Program-made: the position numbers and the translations under genes | Shown here: positions 45,794 to 55,935 of the stretch, piece by piece | Position numbering within the stretch: the first letter of the stretch is position 1 | Layout: each line of letters starts with the position of its first letter | NCBI RefSeq assembly: GCF_004770765.1 | Contig: NZ_RQFK01000026.1 | Coordinates: 868,001 to 932,000 of the forward strand | From: Leptospira noumeaensis | Lineage (GTDB): Bacteria > Spirochaetota > Leptospiria > Leptospirales > Leptospiraceae | Length of the DNA stretch: 64,000 nucleotides | Direction of reading: 5' to 3' | Notes under the pieces: model-generated | What the model saw: only the letters and a program-made list of their open reading frames with translations | The model's database searches: none | What the model was told of the DNA's origin: nothing

Positions 45794-46339
45794 ATGAAAA
45801 AGATTTTTGTTTGTTTAATGGTATTGTTGTTTGGGGCAAATATTTTCGCCGTCGAAGTCACAAAAAAGAATATAGAATTTTATGTAGAACATACTACCAA
45901 AAATGTAACGGGTGTTTGTAATGAAATTCAAATGGGCACACCGAATATCCAGGTTTCGGGAAATAATTACATTTTAAAATCTCCCTTTGAAATTAAAATT
46001 CCTCTTTTGAAAATTACTTCTGGGGATACAAATCGCGATTCCCATATCCAAGAAATTCTAGGTTACCCTGATTCCCCGAACATACTTGTAAAAATTGATT
46101 CAGTACAACCTGGTAAAGACCAAACTTACATAGTAAAAGGTAAATTAACCATTCATGGGAATACAAAAGATTTTGTCTCAGATGCTTTGGTAAAACCAGA
46201 GAACCCAAATTCCCTTCTTGTCGATGGATCCCTAGTGGTTAGGTTCTCTGAATATGAATTAGAAAATCCGTCGCTTCTTTTTATGAAAGCAAAGGATGAA
46301 ATTCGAGTGAAGTATCAGTTTCAGATTGGGTTGAAATGA
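45794..46339 (+). CDS. YceI-like periplasmic protein (copy 2)
   Basis: From the ATG at 45794 (with AAGGATAAG upstream) the protein has 181 residues: signal peptide (about 1-18), then YceI strands NIEFYVEHTTKNVTGVCNEI, NYILKSPFEIKIPLLKITSG, NRDSHIQEILGY and KGKLTIHGNTKDFVSDAL. NRDSHIQ is a typical YceI motif, clearer than in copy 1. Starts 23 bases after the b561-like gene and is probably cotranscribed with it. Binding of a long isoprenoid lipid is the family expectation. Confidence 0.88.
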   Translation: MKKIFVCLMVLLFGANIFAVEVTKKNIEFYVEHTTKNVTGVCNEIQMGTPNIQVSGNNYILKSPFEIKIPLLKITSGDTNRDSHIQEILGYPDSPNILVKIDSVQPGKDQTYIVKGKLTIHGNTKDFVSDALVKPENPNSLLVDGSLVVRFSEYELENPSLLFMKAKDEIRVKYQFQIGLK

Positions 46340-46395
46340 ATAGAAGATAGATGGGGCTAGGTAGGTATTAGATCTTCACCTAATTAAGCGTTGGT

Positions 46396-47268
46396 TTAAT
46401 TCCCAATCAATTCCACCAAACGATTGTATTTTAATATGATTCGTTTGGTCATCTCTTCCCCTTTTTTATTGATATCAGGGTGGTATTTTTTTAAAAGTTC
46501 TTTGAATTTCTTTTTAACGTCGGTGATGCCAGCACCAGGTTCTAAATCAAAAAAAGCAAGTAAGTCTTTGACTTCATCAGAAACTGTTTTTACGATTTTC
46601 TTTTTTTTCTTTTTGGTTTCTCGAAATCTACCATATAACTCGTAATAGGTTCTATCTCTAAACTCGCGAGTGATGTCTCGGAAGTTGAGAATTTTTGTGG
46701 GAATCAGACTTTTTAAATACTCATATAAAAATTCTTCTGCTCCGTATTCGGGATGGATTTCGAATTTTTCTAAAAATTGATGGATGGAACGTCTCACAAA
46801 AAAATCAATTTCGAATTTATCCATCAGATAAGAATCAACCGCATCATCGTAATCCACAGTGGCCGCTGTCAGAAGTAATAGAAGTTCTCTATCTAATTTG
46901 TGGTTGGCGATTGTTTTTTGGATCAGAGTTTTATAAGATTCGCGAAGTTCATATAACGGACGTTCACTAAAAAAAATCCCACCTCTTAGGAACTCTTCTG
47001 CGACTTCGTCTAATTCTAAACTCCAGGCGAGAAAATCGATGAGTAGATCCCCGTCCACTTCATGGAATCCACCGGAAAGTGTCATCTGTGGTTTTGCCGA
47101 TTTGAATTGATAAACTTTGCGAAGGCATTCTTCCTTTTTGATTTCTAAAAGTTCAGAAAGTCGGTCATAGGACAAAAACCATAACATGGACTCTGAAACG
47201 TTCTGAAGTTCAAAGATCACATCGTGCAGAATTTGTTTGGATTTTTTCGTTTCTACTCTTTGGACCAT
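46396..47268 (-). CDS. C-terminal J-domain protein
   Basis: In this 290-residue protein the J domain is at the C-terminus (about 236-290) instead of the start: LLAFFDLEPGAGITDVKKKFKELLKKYHPDINKKG with the HPD triad. The N-terminal 230 residues are helical and charged and match no family I know; they contain no Gly/Phe or zinc-finger region. So it would recruit DnaK to a special substrate. Convergent with the YceI gene and divergent from the acyl-CoA dehydrogenase. Confidence 0.85.
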   Translation of the reverse strand: MVQRVETKKSKQILHDVIFELQNVSESMLWFLSYDRLSELLEIKKEECLRKVYQFKSAKPQMTLSGGFHEVDGDLLIDFLAWSLELDEVAEEFLRGGIFFSERPLYELRESYKTLIQKTIANHKLDRELLLLLTAATVDYDDAVDSYLMDKFEIDFFVRRSIHQFLEKFEIHPEYGAEEFLYEYLKSLIPTKILNFRDITREFRDRTYYELYGRFRETKKKKKKIVKTVSDEVKDLLAFFDLEPGAGITDVKKKFKELLKKYHPDINKKGEEMTKRIILKYNRLVELIGN

Positions 47269-47349
47269 ACAGAATCGACTCTAGAGCCAATTTCAAACCT
47301 GGGCGACTTTTTTGCTAGTGAATCCTATTCCTTTTTTTGAACTGGAAGA

Positions 47350-49065
47350 ATGAGCCACCATATTTCAGAACATCCGTCTTTACAACCGTTCGATATTTCC
47401 GAATACAAGGGAGTTCGAGGTAAAAACTTTTACGAAATAGACCCCGCCTTACAAAGAGTGGTCCATCGGTATTCTGAATCCTTTGCCCCTGACCATAAAA
47501 AAGCAATGGAAGAACATATCAGAAAATACGGGGAACTCGTAGGTGGGATTTTGGATGAACTCACTGAAGAGTGCCATAAAGAAGGAAAGTATGGTGAGGT
47601 TGTTAAGTTTGACAGAACCGGAAAACGAATCGATTTTATCAAATACTCGGAAGAACAAAAATTAGCACGTAAAATTTCTTATGATCACGGTGTTGTTAAT
47701 TTGGATTTTCATCCTGAATGGAAATATGATTTTACACATATTCATCGTTATGCGCTAACCTATTTGATGAATATGAATGGGGAAGGTGGTGTTGCTTGTC
47801 CTTTGGCAATGACCGATGGAATCATCCTCGCACTCAAAAAAATTGGAACAGAAGAACAAAAGAAAAAATACCTTCCACTTGTTGCGGGAAAGGGAAGTTC
47901 TTCTCATTTTATGGCTGGGCAATATGTAACGGAAAGAGTGGGCGGGAGTAATGTTTCTGCCAATCGTACCATTGCCAAAAAACTTCCAAACGGCAAATGG
48001 GAGTTAACTGGTGAAAAATGGTTTTGTTCCAATCCTGGTGATCTTTGGGTCACTACGGCAAAGATGGAAGGAACCAACACTGTAGGTATGTTTCTTGTTC
48101 CGAGAATCAAAGAAAATGGGGAGTTAAATGGGCATCATATCTTACGTAAAAAAGATATCATCGGATCTCGCGGAAAACTCACTGTAGAAATTATTTATGA
48201 TAAAGTGGAAGCGGAAGAGTTTGGTCGGCCCGGTCATGGACTAGTCAACCTCATCCGTTATATCATCAAAACCTCTCGATTGCATGTGGGACTTGGTTCT
48301 AGTGGAAATGCAAGAAGATCCGTGATGGAAGCATCAGAATATGCAAAGTTTAGAACAGCTTACGGGAAAAAGATTTTAGAATTTCCTTCTTTTACAAAGA
48401 CCTTAGCAGAAATGCAAATTTTGCAAACGGGTAATTGTTTTGTAAACTTTCGCTCTGCAAATCTTTCCGAGAAAGGTGACGATGCGGCAGAGATTACGGT
48501 TCCACTGATGAAATATAAATCCTCTTCGCAAGCAAGTTATATCACTCAAAAAGCAATTTTAACTTTAGGAGGCAACGGAATCATCGGGGACTTCTCTCCA
48601 CTCCCGCGACTTCATAACGATTCTATCATCAATGAAACTTGGGAAGGAACACATCTTATCATTACGGATCATTGTTTGCATGCCTTACAAAAACCAAAGG
48701 TTTATACAGCTTTCCAAACTTTATTAGATGAACTAACTAAGTCCGTCGGTAATCATCCAGAACTTAAAAATGCCTTCACTGTATTCCAAAACAAACGAAA
48801 GGAATTAGAAAACTGCATTAAAAATGAATCTAAAGATTGGAAGGATATGAATCGTGTTTATATTGCTGATGTAACCTACCAAGTGTTTTTACTCGCAGAG
48901 TTTTTAGAGCAGGCGGTTTACGATATCACAAATAAACTCGCAGCAAAGTATCTTTATTTTGCTAATGGGTACGCTGAGATGGTGCGAGACGGGTTGGAAG
49001 CACCTAGACAAAAAGAAGGAGTCTTCTTTGATCCTAAAGCCATGGAGACTTTCCTTTCTTTCTAA
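47350..49065 (+). CDS. Acyl-CoA dehydrogenase
   Basis: The 571-residue FAD flavoenzyme is longer than the about 380-residue short-chain forms, as in the AidB/FadE-like group. Motifs: [75 protein letters not shown] and the late [11 protein letters not shown]. It oxidises acyl-CoA thioesters to enoyl-CoA in beta-oxidation, passing electrons to ETF. It is the first gene of a four-gene plus-strand run with AEC, EamA and DUF4442 genes at short or overlapping spacing. Confidence 0.9.
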   Translation: MSHHISEHPSLQPFDISEYKGVRGKNFYEIDPALQRVVHRYSESFAPDHKKAMEEHIRKYGELVGGILDELTEECHKEGKYGEVVKFDRTGKRIDFIKYSEEQKLARKISYDHGVVNLDFHPEWKYDFTHIHRYALTYLMNMNGEGGVACPLAMTDGIILALKKIGTEEQKKKYLPLVAGKGSSSHFMAGQYVTERVGGSNVSANRTIAKKLPNGKWELTGEKWFCSNPGDLWVTTAKMEGTNTVGMFLVPRIKENGELNGHHILRKKDIIGSRGKLTVEIIYDKVEAEEFGRPGHGLVNLIRYIIKTSRLHVGLGSSGNARRSVMEASEYAKFRTAYGKKILEFPSFTKTLAEMQILQTGNCFVNFRSANLSEKGDDAAEITVPLMKYKSSSQASYITQKAILTLGGNGIIGDFSPLPRLHNDSIINETWEGTHLIITDHCLHALQKPKVYTAFQTLLDELTKSVGNHPELKNAFTVFQNKRKELENCIKNESKDWKDMNRVYIADVTYQVFLLAEFLEQAVYDITNKLAAKYLYFANGYAEMVRDGLEAPRQKEGVFFDPKAMETFLSF

Positions 49066-49070
49066 ATTCT

Positions 49071-49979
49071 ATGGAAAATTTTTTACTGCTGGGAATTTGT
49101 TTTGGACTGGGGTTGTTTTTTCGAAGGCTTCCTCAGTTTCCAGAATCCACTCCTAAAGTGTTAAACGGGTTTATCCTTTTTATTTCTTTGCCTTCTCTTG
49201 TTTTGTATCATGTCCATGAATTGAAAGTGGATGCGACTTCGCTTTTGCCTTCTTCTATGCCTTGGGTAGTCTTTGGAATTGCAACCGTATTTTTTCTTGG
49301 ATTGTATAAACTAAAGATTTTAAAGTTTCACACTGCCGTCTGTTTGGTGTTAACTGCTGGACTTGGGAATACTTCCTTTGTGGGTTTTCCATTACTCGAA
49401 ACTTATCTAGGCAGAGAATCTTTGGGATATGGAATTTTGGCAGACCAACTCGGAACTTTTATGGTTCTTAGTTTTCCTGGAATCATTTTGGCTTCGATTG
49501 CGATGGATGGGAAATGGGACTTTTCCACACTTGTGAAACGTGTTTTGGGATTTGCTCCCATTTATGCTTTGTTTGTTGCTATTTTCACGAGGCAATTTGG
49601 TTATCCTGAAGCACTTAAGATCGTTTTACTTCGTTTGGGAGATACTCTGACTCCTCTTGCCCTCGTATCTGTAGGGTATATGTTGGATTTGCGTACCATT
49701 GCAGGTCATGGCAGAGTTTTGGTTTTGGGTCTTGGGTTTAAACTCATCCTGGCACCATTACTCGTGTATTGGGTTTATTTTCCATTAAAAGAGGACTCTT
49801 TACTTTTCCAAACCATTGTTTTGGAATCGGCGATGGCTCCTATGGTCACTTCCACAGTCATTACAATTGAAAAAAATATTTCTCCCCATTTAGCAAGCCT
49901 TATGTTGGGAATTGGAATTCCTATTTCCTTTGGCACCACATACGCACTCAACTTTCTGTTGAAAGGAAACTACATTTGA
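49071..49979 (+). CDS. AEC-family membrane transporter
   Basis: The 302-residue protein has about ten hydrophobic helices and the two-fold pattern of the auxin efflux carrier family: LGNTSFVGFPLLETYLG in the first half, and MAPMVTSTVITIE in the second. AEC proteins export anions such as malonate or auxin-like acids; the substrate is unknown here. Starts 5 bases after the dehydrogenase. Confidence 0.9.
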   Translation: MENFLLLGICFGLGLFFRRLPQFPESTPKVLNGFILFISLPSLVLYHVHELKVDATSLLPSSMPWVVFGIATVFFLGLYKLKILKFHTAVCLVLTAGLGNTSFVGFPLLETYLGRESLGYGILADQLGTFMVLSFPGIILASIAMDGKWDFSTLVKRVLGFAPIYALFVAIFTRQFGYPEALKIVLLRLGDTLTPLALVSVGYMLDLRTIAGHGRVLVLGLGFKLILAPLLVYWVYFPLKEDSLLFQTIVLESAMAPMVTSTVITIEKNISPHLASLMLGIGIPISFGTTYALNFLLKGNYI

Positions 49980-50869
49980 ACCTAAAATTTTTACTCCTAC
50001 TAGTTCTTGCGATGGTCTCTTGGGGAATCTCTTGGCCCATCGGTAAAATGATCGCAGGCACAGTTCCTGTTTCTGTATTAGTGTTTTGGCGATTTTTAGC
50101 AACTTTCCTTTCGGTAATTCCATTACTCGTCGTTATGCGGATTCCCTTTTTGCTCAAAACAGGAAAGGACTATTGGAATGTTCTGGTTGGAGGAATCATT
50201 TATACTTTTTACAATCAGTTCTTTTTTATGGGTTTAAAAAATGGCCTTCCTGGTGCTGGAGGAGTACTTGTCACCACCCTCAATCCCATTGTTACTTTTT
50301 TTATCGTTGTCCTCGTACAAAAGAAACGAATTTCCAAACGACAGGTGATTGGATTATTTTTTGGATTTATTGGTGGGCTTGTGATTCTACAAGTATGGAA
50401 GATCAGTATCGATTATTTATTGTTATCTGGTAACTTATTCTTTTTGTTATGTTCTTTTGTTTGGGCCATCCTTTCCCTCAATAGCCAATCCACTGGAAAG
50501 TCAATGTCTCCTGTGACTTATAGTTTTTATGTATATGCCGTGGGTTCTGTCATTGAACTTCTATTTTGTTTTAATGATCCCAGTTTTTGGAAGGTATGGG
50601 ATATGGGTTTTTCCTTCTGGGCTTCCATCTTTTATTTAACTGTAATCTCAACTACCTTTGGAACCACTGTTTACTTTTATGCGGCCACAAGACTTGGATC
50701 TGAGATTGCGAGTAGTTTTATTTTTATAGTCCCTCTTTCTGCCTATCTGAGTAGTTTTTTGATTTTGAATGAAGTGATACAAATTCCAGTCATCATTGGG
50801 GGATCATTGGCAATCCTTGCTGTGTATCTGATCAATTCGAAACAAAAGAAAAAGGAACCAAATCTTTGA
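49976..50869 (+). CDS. EamA-family (DMT) transporter
   Basis: The 297-residue protein has ten helices in two EamA repeats (WGISWPIGKMIAG and FVWAILSLNSQSTGKSM). The start is a TTG at 49976 overlapping the AEC stop by 4 bases. Drug/metabolite transporters export amino acids or other small metabolites; no substrate is visible. Overlaps the DUF4442 gene by 4 bases. Confidence 0.92.
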   Translation: MNLKFLLLLVLAMVSWGISWPIGKMIAGTVPVSVLVFWRFLATFLSVIPLLVVMRIPFLLKTGKDYWNVLVGGIIYTFYNQFFFMGLKNGLPGAGGVLVTTLNPIVTFFIVVLVQKKRISKRQVIGLFFGFIGGLVILQVWKISIDYLLLSGNLFFLLCSFVWAILSLNSQSTGKSMSPVTYSFYVYAVGSVIELLFCFNDPSFWKVWDMGFSFWASIFYLTVISTTFGTTVYFYAATRLGSEIASSFIFIVPLSAYLSSFLILNEVIQIPVIIGGSLAILAVYLINSKQKKKEPNL

Positions 50870-51348
50870 AGAAATTTACATCTTGGAAAAAACGATTCAA
50901 AATTTGGTTGTATAACTTTTATCCACCTTATGTGGGAGCAGGGATCCGAATCAAAGAAATTGCTCCCGACTTTTCCTATTTCCGTTCCGAAATGAATTTA
51001 CGATTCTATAACAAAAATTATGTGGGAGTGCATTTCGGTGGTTCCCTCTATTCAATGTGTGATCCGTTTTTTATGTTGATCCTTTTAGAAAGGCTTGGTT
51101 CCGATTATATTGTTTGGGACAAAGCTGGCAATATGATCTTTGTCAAACCAGGAATGGGAAAGGTGATTGCTGAATTTCAAATTCCGGATTCGGAGATTCA
51201 AAGGATCAAAGAGGAAATTGAAGTTAAAAAAAAGGGAGATTATCTTTTTACTACGGATGTGAAAAACGAAGCGGGGGAAGTGATCGCAAAATTGGAAAAG
51301 ACAGTTTATATTCGCAAACGGGGAAAACTCCCCGTTCAGAATACATAA
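50866..51348 (+). CDS. DUF4442 (thioesterase-like) protein
   Basis: The 160-residue hot-dog fold protein has YPPYVGAGIRIKEIAPDFSYFRSEMNLRFYNKNYVGVHFGGSLYSMCDPFFMLILL, a typical DUF4442 core. A TTG start overlaps the EamA stop. Related to acyl-CoA thioesterases; next to an acyl-CoA dehydrogenase it may hydrolyse an acyl thioester. The stop lies inside the following terminator stem. Confidence 0.88.
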   Translation: MKKFTSWKKRFKIWLYNFYPPYVGAGIRIKEIAPDFSYFRSEMNLRFYNKNYVGVHFGGSLYSMCDPFFMLILLERLGSDYIVWDKAGNMIFVKPGMGKVIAEFQIPDSEIQRIKEEIEVKKKGDYLFTTDVKNEAGEVIAKLEKTVYIRKRGKLPVQNT

Positions 51349-51381
51349 GGATAAAAAGAGCGTTTCCTTATCCTTATGTAT
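51341..51381. terminator. Bidirectional terminator between convergent genes
   Basis: A perfect 14-bp stem, ATACATAAGGATAA (51341-51354) with TTATCCTTATGTAT (51368-51381), and a 13-base loop lie between DUF4442 and the convergent GpsA-PlsC gene. It contains the DUF4442 stop codon. Low G+C, so not a textbook terminator, but its place and symmetry fit. Confidence 0.65.
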
Positions 51382-51392
51382 ATTTAGTAGCT

Positions 51393-53813
51393 TTAGTATT
51401 TTTTATCTTCGTCTTCTGGAATCATACTCGCGTAATACAGAAGCAAAGCATCATTTTTGGAATGAACGACTCGATTGGATTCTTCAATCATCTTTCTTTT
51501 TTCCAAAATCCTTTTTCCTTTTTCCCAAACTTCTTCCGGGTCTTTGATGAGATAATTTCCATCATGACGAGAAATAAAATCTTCAACTAACATTGTACTC
51601 TGTGAAACTTCGACGGAAAAATCATTCTCCGCTAAAATTTTAGCAACAATTTGGTTTGGTAAAATTTTATGATACTGTTTCCAACCTTTGGTGATGCGGT
51701 AACTGAGCTCCAGTGTTGGATCTTCCGTGTGCGCATATTCAGAGATAGGAATGGGATCACAAAACTCTACATACACATTGGAACGTTTGGCAAGAAATCC
51801 CGCCATTCCTAACTCTTCTGGCATATTACAAAATTGGTTATCTTCTGGAACAGTTTCATACGACACAGAGATGGGAACAATTACTATCTCTGTTCCAGAA
51901 CTACGAAATGCATTTACTGCCGTTGTCAAAAGTCCTGTTTTTACAGGAACAATTCCGCCTGTGCGAGATCGAGTTCCTTCTGGATAAACAAGCGAAGGAA
52001 TCCCTTGTTCCAACATCACTTGTGAATACAAAGTCAAACATTCTAAGTACAAACTGTTACGTGTTCTCTCGCGATCCACAGCATAAGCACCAAGTGACTT
52101 TAACATCCATTCCCAAAAAGGATTAGACATTAAGTTGATACCAGCCGCATAACGAGGAACAGGTAGTCCCAAGTGGAATAAGGAATAAGCAACTTCCACC
52201 GAATCTAAATGAGATCTATGAGTGGGAGCATACAATAAATTGTATTTAGAAGATAATGCCTTCACCACTTCTGTTTTGCCACCAACGTGAGGGATCATCG
52301 ATCCTTTTAGAAAACCACCAGAAAAAAGTCGAATGGGAGCTACAAACCGAAGTACAGATTCCCTGACTGTCGGGCTATAGTTATCAGCGATTTCTGTTAC
52401 ATAGAATCTTACGAGTTCTTTAACAAGAGTGTTCTCTTCATCTTTTTGGCAATTTTGGAATCGTTGCCAAATTTCAAGTTCTGAAGCAAATTTAACCTCA
52501 TCCAACTTTTGTTTTTTACGCGTAGCTTTGGTAAGGCGTTTTTGTGTGGATTCAATGACTGCGGATGATTGTTTTTTAACACGAGCCACAGTTCCTGGAA
52601 CATTGCTGATATGTTTAAGAATCCGATCCACTAACAAATTCTGAAAATCAATTCCAGAGGTTAAGTTAAGTCCGACTTTTTTTTGAACCACGAGGGGGAT
52701 GTTTTTTGATTCTGTTTTTTTACCACAAATCAAATCAATCAGTGAATCTGGTGGTTGTTTTCTTGTGAGAACATCAAACAAAGTTCTGTGTAAGGTAAAA
52801 GGAAGACGGATCTCATTGGCAAGTTCAATGAGAATGCTAAGTGCATATGTTCCTTCTACGTTATCATGCCATTTCGTAGATTCTCTTTCAATAAATGACC
52901 TTGGTGCAAAAAAGATCTCAATTCGATCTTTGATACTTAATTTCTCACCACCTGAGAGTAGTTCGCCGACAATTTTCTGTCCAAATCCACGGTTTCTACT
53001 TTTGTTGCTAGTTGCCGTTGTGATAAAATCAGCAAGTCCTGATCTTCCCATCACTGTATCGGGTCTTGCACCATAACGCATAGCAAGGTCTCTTACTTCC
53101 TGAAATCCTACAGATAAAATTTCACCCAGTAAATTTGCACCGTAACGAGGGAGAAGTGAAACGATCCCACTTGCAATGGCCATCGGATTTTTTGCGACTC
53201 CCACAATTTCCATTCCCACAACATCATCGGTAACAGAAGTATTGATAAAATTAGAAGAAAGAACCTCAGCTAGAAACTCAGAGGTTTCTTTTTCATAAGA
53301 TCCAATATTGAAAAAACTAAATTTTTCATCCAAAATTTCTCCGAGTAACGATGGTCCATTGACCACTGCCACGGATGAATTAGAAAAATTTCTTTCTTTT
53401 AAGAAGTTTTGTAAGTATTGCGAATAAGTAATGAATCCTGTTTTTTTTCTATTTTTGGAATCTAAAATTCCTTTGGTTAAAAAAGAAAATACATAACTAT
53501 TGGTTGGATCTAAAACCTCCAAAAGAGCATGGACACTATCCAAAAAAGAGCGAGAGGGAACGGCAATATGAAAAACCCAATCATCTCGTCCGAAAGCATC
53601 TAAACTGGAGACTATGTCGATATGATCGGGAAGGTCTATCGTCTTTCCCATAATTTCTGTTTGGCGGCGTTTTTTTAAAACCTCTACTAATTCTTTGTCG
53701 GGAATCCAGAGAGTGATGGGGTCGAACTTCTGTGCCAGTACGGAAGCGATGATGATACCCATGGGGCCGCTTCCCAGAACTGCTTGTTTTAAGTCGTTAT
53801 AGGCTATTTGCAT
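51393..53813 (-). CDS. GpsA-like dehydrogenase fused to PlsC-like acyltransferase
   Basis: An 806-residue two-domain protein. Residues about 10-345 are an NAD(P)-dependent glycerol-3-phosphate dehydrogenase: VLGSGPMGIIIA nucleotide loop, VNGPSLLGEIL and the catalytic-Lys region VGVAKNPMAIASG (Lys208), then GRSGLADFITT. Residues about 480-760 are a glycerolipid acyltransferase: HRSHLD (532-537), YPEGTRSRTG (610-619) and later VIVPISVSYE. The fusion would make sn-glycerol-3-phosphate from DHAP and acylate it, i.e. the first two steps of phospholipid synthesis in one chain; this is inference. No membrane helix is evident. A basic coiled linker (about 405-450) joins the halves. Confidence 0.9.
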   Translation of the reverse strand: MQIAYNDLKQAVLGSGPMGIIIASVLAQKFDPITLWIPDKELVEVLKKRRQTEIMGKTIDLPDHIDIVSSLDAFGRDDWVFHIAVPSRSFLDSVHALLEVLDPTNSYVFSFLTKGILDSKNRKKTGFITYSQYLQNFLKERNFSNSSVAVVNGPSLLGEILDEKFSFFNIGSYEKETSEFLAEVLSSNFINTSVTDDVVGMEIVGVAKNPMAIASGIVSLLPRYGANLLGEILSVGFQEVRDLAMRYGARPDTVMGRSGLADFITTATSNKSRNRGFGQKIVGELLSGGEKLSIKDRIEIFFAPRSFIERESTKWHDNVEGTYALSILIELANEIRLPFTLHRTLFDVLTRKQPPDSLIDLICGKKTESKNIPLVVQKKVGLNLTSGIDFQNLLVDRILKHISNVPGTVARVKKQSSAVIESTQKRLTKATRKKQKLDEVKFASELEIWQRFQNCQKDEENTLVKELVRFYVTEIADNYSPTVRESVLRFVAPIRLFSGGFLKGSMIPHVGGKTEVVKALSSKYNLLYAPTHRSHLDSVEVAYSLFHLGLPVPRYAAGINLMSNPFWEWMLKSLGAYAVDRERTRNSLYLECLTLYSQVMLEQGIPSLVYPEGTRSRTGGIVPVKTGLLTTAVNAFRSSGTEIVIVPISVSYETVPEDNQFCNMPEELGMAGFLAKRSNVYVEFCDPIPISEYAHTEDPTLELSYRITKGWKQYHKILPNQIVAKILAENDFSVEVSQSTMLVEDFISRHDGNYLIKDPEEVWEKGKRILEKRKMIEESNRVVHSKNDALLLYYASMIPEDEDKKY

Positions 53814-53920
53814 AAAAAATTAACAATACGAATCGAGGGGGAATCTCACTTTATTTGTTTGCTTGAAACGATTCGAGTCTATCGAAAAAGTATCAGGAGA
53901 GTGTAAATCGTCAAGTCACA

Positions 53921-55306
53921 ATGATTCGAGCTGGTATTGTATTTTCAAGTCTTGCCGTTTTCCCGGCCCTCTTTGGCTGGTATCAACTCTGGCTCGGTCT
54001 CACTCGACCACAAGAGATCAATTTGGCCATTGCCTTACTTGTATCTTTTCTTTGGGTGACAGAACTTTTTCCTCTCTATGTCACGGGTTTTTTAGTTTTA
54101 TTTTTGGAATTGGTCTGGTTACTCCCGGCATGGGGGCCAGGTGCCCCAAAAACGATTACTTTTCTATCTTGTTATTTTTCTGAGACCATTTTACTCTTCT
54201 TAGGTGGCTTTGTGATTTCTTCGGCAATCACAACTTATGGATTGGATTCTGCCATCGCCCGTTTTGTGATCCAAAAAACGAAAGGTTCAGCCTTTTTACT
54301 TGTACTTTCATTGGGTTTTGCCACAGGTTTTTTGTCTTGCTTCATGAACAATACAGCTACTGCTGCCATGATGCTTGGACTTGTTTCTTCGATGATGAAG
54401 TCTTTAGAAGAGAACAATCCCTTACGAAAATCACTTCTATTCATCGTTCCTTTTTCTGCCAATTTAGGTGGGATTGGAACACCAGTGGGCACCCTTCCCA
54501 ATGTCATCGGGATTGCTTATTTGCAGGAAAGAGGATTGGAGGTTGGGTTTTTAAACTGGATGGCCTTTGCTTTTCCTGTATTTGTTCTCTCTGTATTGTC
54601 ACTTGCTATACTTTTGTACATTCTGTACTTAAAAAAAGACAAATCCGAACTTTCGATCGCATCGATTCAAATTTTTAATTCCAACTTATCAGTTTCGAAA
54701 AGAGATCGAACGATCGCATTTGGAATTATTTGTATTACAATCTTAGGTTGGATCAGTTCTGATCTGCATGGAATTTCTAACGGAACCGTTGCTCTATTTC
54801 CAATCATTGTCTTTTTTGGATTTAGACTTTTGGACTTAAAAGAATTCCGGAACTTGTCTTGGGATGTATTAATTCTCATGGGTGGGGGAATTGCTCTCGG
54901 AAAGGCATTTGAAGAAACAGGTCTTGCAAAACATTTTGTCGAATTGTTTGTGTTAGGTGATTCAAATCAATTCGGTTTGTTTATATTTTTTTCCATCCTA
55001 TCACTTGGGCTTTCGTGTTTCCTGAGTAATACCAGTGTTGCCAATCTCATCCTTCCTATTACTATGGGTTTGCCTACTCATCTCATTTTACCTGCGGCAA
55101 TTGGTGCTACTATCGGTGCCTCCCTTGCCATGCCGCTCCCCGTATCCACTCCACCCAATGCATTGGCTTTTAGTTATGGTGGAATTAAAAGTTTTGAGAT
55201 GTTAAAGGTTGGTGGAATCATCTCCATCATTGCCTGGATCTTTTTTGTGACTCTCGGGGGTCTGATTTTACATATATTGGGCATTGTCGATTTTTCTAGG
55301 TTTTAA
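53921..55306 (+). CDS. DASS/SLC13-family anion transporter
   Basis: The 461-residue protein has about eleven helices and both SNT-like motifs: CFMNNTATAAMMLGL and LSNTSVANLILPI, with SANLGGIGTPVGTLPNVI after the first. Members carry sulfate, di- or tricarboxylates into the cell with sodium. The ATG at 53921 places the first helix well. Divergent from the GpsA-PlsC gene over 107 bases. Confidence 0.92.
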   Translation: MIRAGIVFSSLAVFPALFGWYQLWLGLTRPQEINLAIALLVSFLWVTELFPLYVTGFLVLFLELVWLLPAWGPGAPKTITFLSCYFSETILLFLGGFVISSAITTYGLDSAIARFVIQKTKGSAFLLVLSLGFATGFLSCFMNNTATAAMMLGLVSSMMKSLEENNPLRKSLLFIVPFSANLGGIGTPVGTLPNVIGIAYLQERGLEVGFLNWMAFAFPVFVLSVLSLAILLYILYLKKDKSELSIASIQIFNSNLSVSKRDRTIAFGIICITILGWISSDLHGISNGTVALFPIIVFFGFRLLDLKEFRNLSWDVLILMGGGIALGKAFEETGLAKHFVELFVLGDSNQFGLFIFFSILSLGLSCFLSNTSVANLILPITMGLPTHLILPAAIGATIGASLAMPLPVSTPPNALAFSYGGIKSFEMLKVGGIISIIAWIFFVTLGGLILHILGIVDFSRF

Positions 55307-55354
55307 AAAAAAGACTTTTCCTCTCCTTTATATCCATTAGCCTACTTTCGAATT

Positions 55355-55927
55355 ATGCGAACTTTTCGATTTTTGATATTTTTCACATCTTTTGTCTCAT
55401 TCTCTCTTTTCTCTTGTTACAATTACATGAGCGAAGATGTCCCCATCATTTCTAGACCGGACTTTAAACAACAAATTGGAATCCTTACGATCAAAGTTTC
55501 CACTCCTGAAAATGATAAAACCAAACGAGAAATTACGTCTATTTATACTAAGTATTTAATGGAAACAGGATATTTTGGACGAGTTTTATCAGATGGGGTG
55601 AGGGCCAATCACCATATTGATTTGTATACAAGTGAAGTGAATGAATATGAACATTTTTGGATTTCTTCCATTTCCACCTTATTTATGTTAGGCACTGCTG
55701 GATTGTTACCGTCTATTTATTCTAAAGAAAGAGTCCTTCATGCAGATTTTTATATAAACGACAAACTTGTCGGACGAGAGAAATACAGACAAAAACATTC
55801 TACACTATTTGGAGTTCCCTTTATTTTTATCTGGGAAGCTGGAATCAAAGAAGCGAAAACAATTCATTTTAATAAAGAAAAGAATTTAATCCACAATGTG
55901 GTGCAAGATTACAATCGTTACTTATAG
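55355..55927 (+). CDS. Putative lipoprotein, hypothetical
   Basis: The 190-residue product has a signal peptide ending LFSC (Cys21), a likely lipidation site. The mature part has TKREITSIYTKYLMETGYFGRV and a hydrophobic stretch (about 110-128) beginning WISSISTLFMLGTAGLLPSIY, so it may be anchored twice or fold like small envelope-assembly lipoproteins. No family recognised. Eight bases before the CAP gene, probably cotranscribed. Confidence 0.72.
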   Translation: MRTFRFLIFFTSFVSFSLFSCYNYMSEDVPIISRPDFKQQIGILTIKVSTPENDKTKREITSIYTKYLMETGYFGRVLSDGVRANHHIDLYTSEVNEYEHFWISSISTLFMLGTAGLLPSIYSKERVLHADFYINDKLVGREKYRQKHSTLFGVPFIFIWEAGIKEAKTIHFNKEKNLIHNVVQDYNRYL

Positions 55928-55935
55928 GAGATTTT

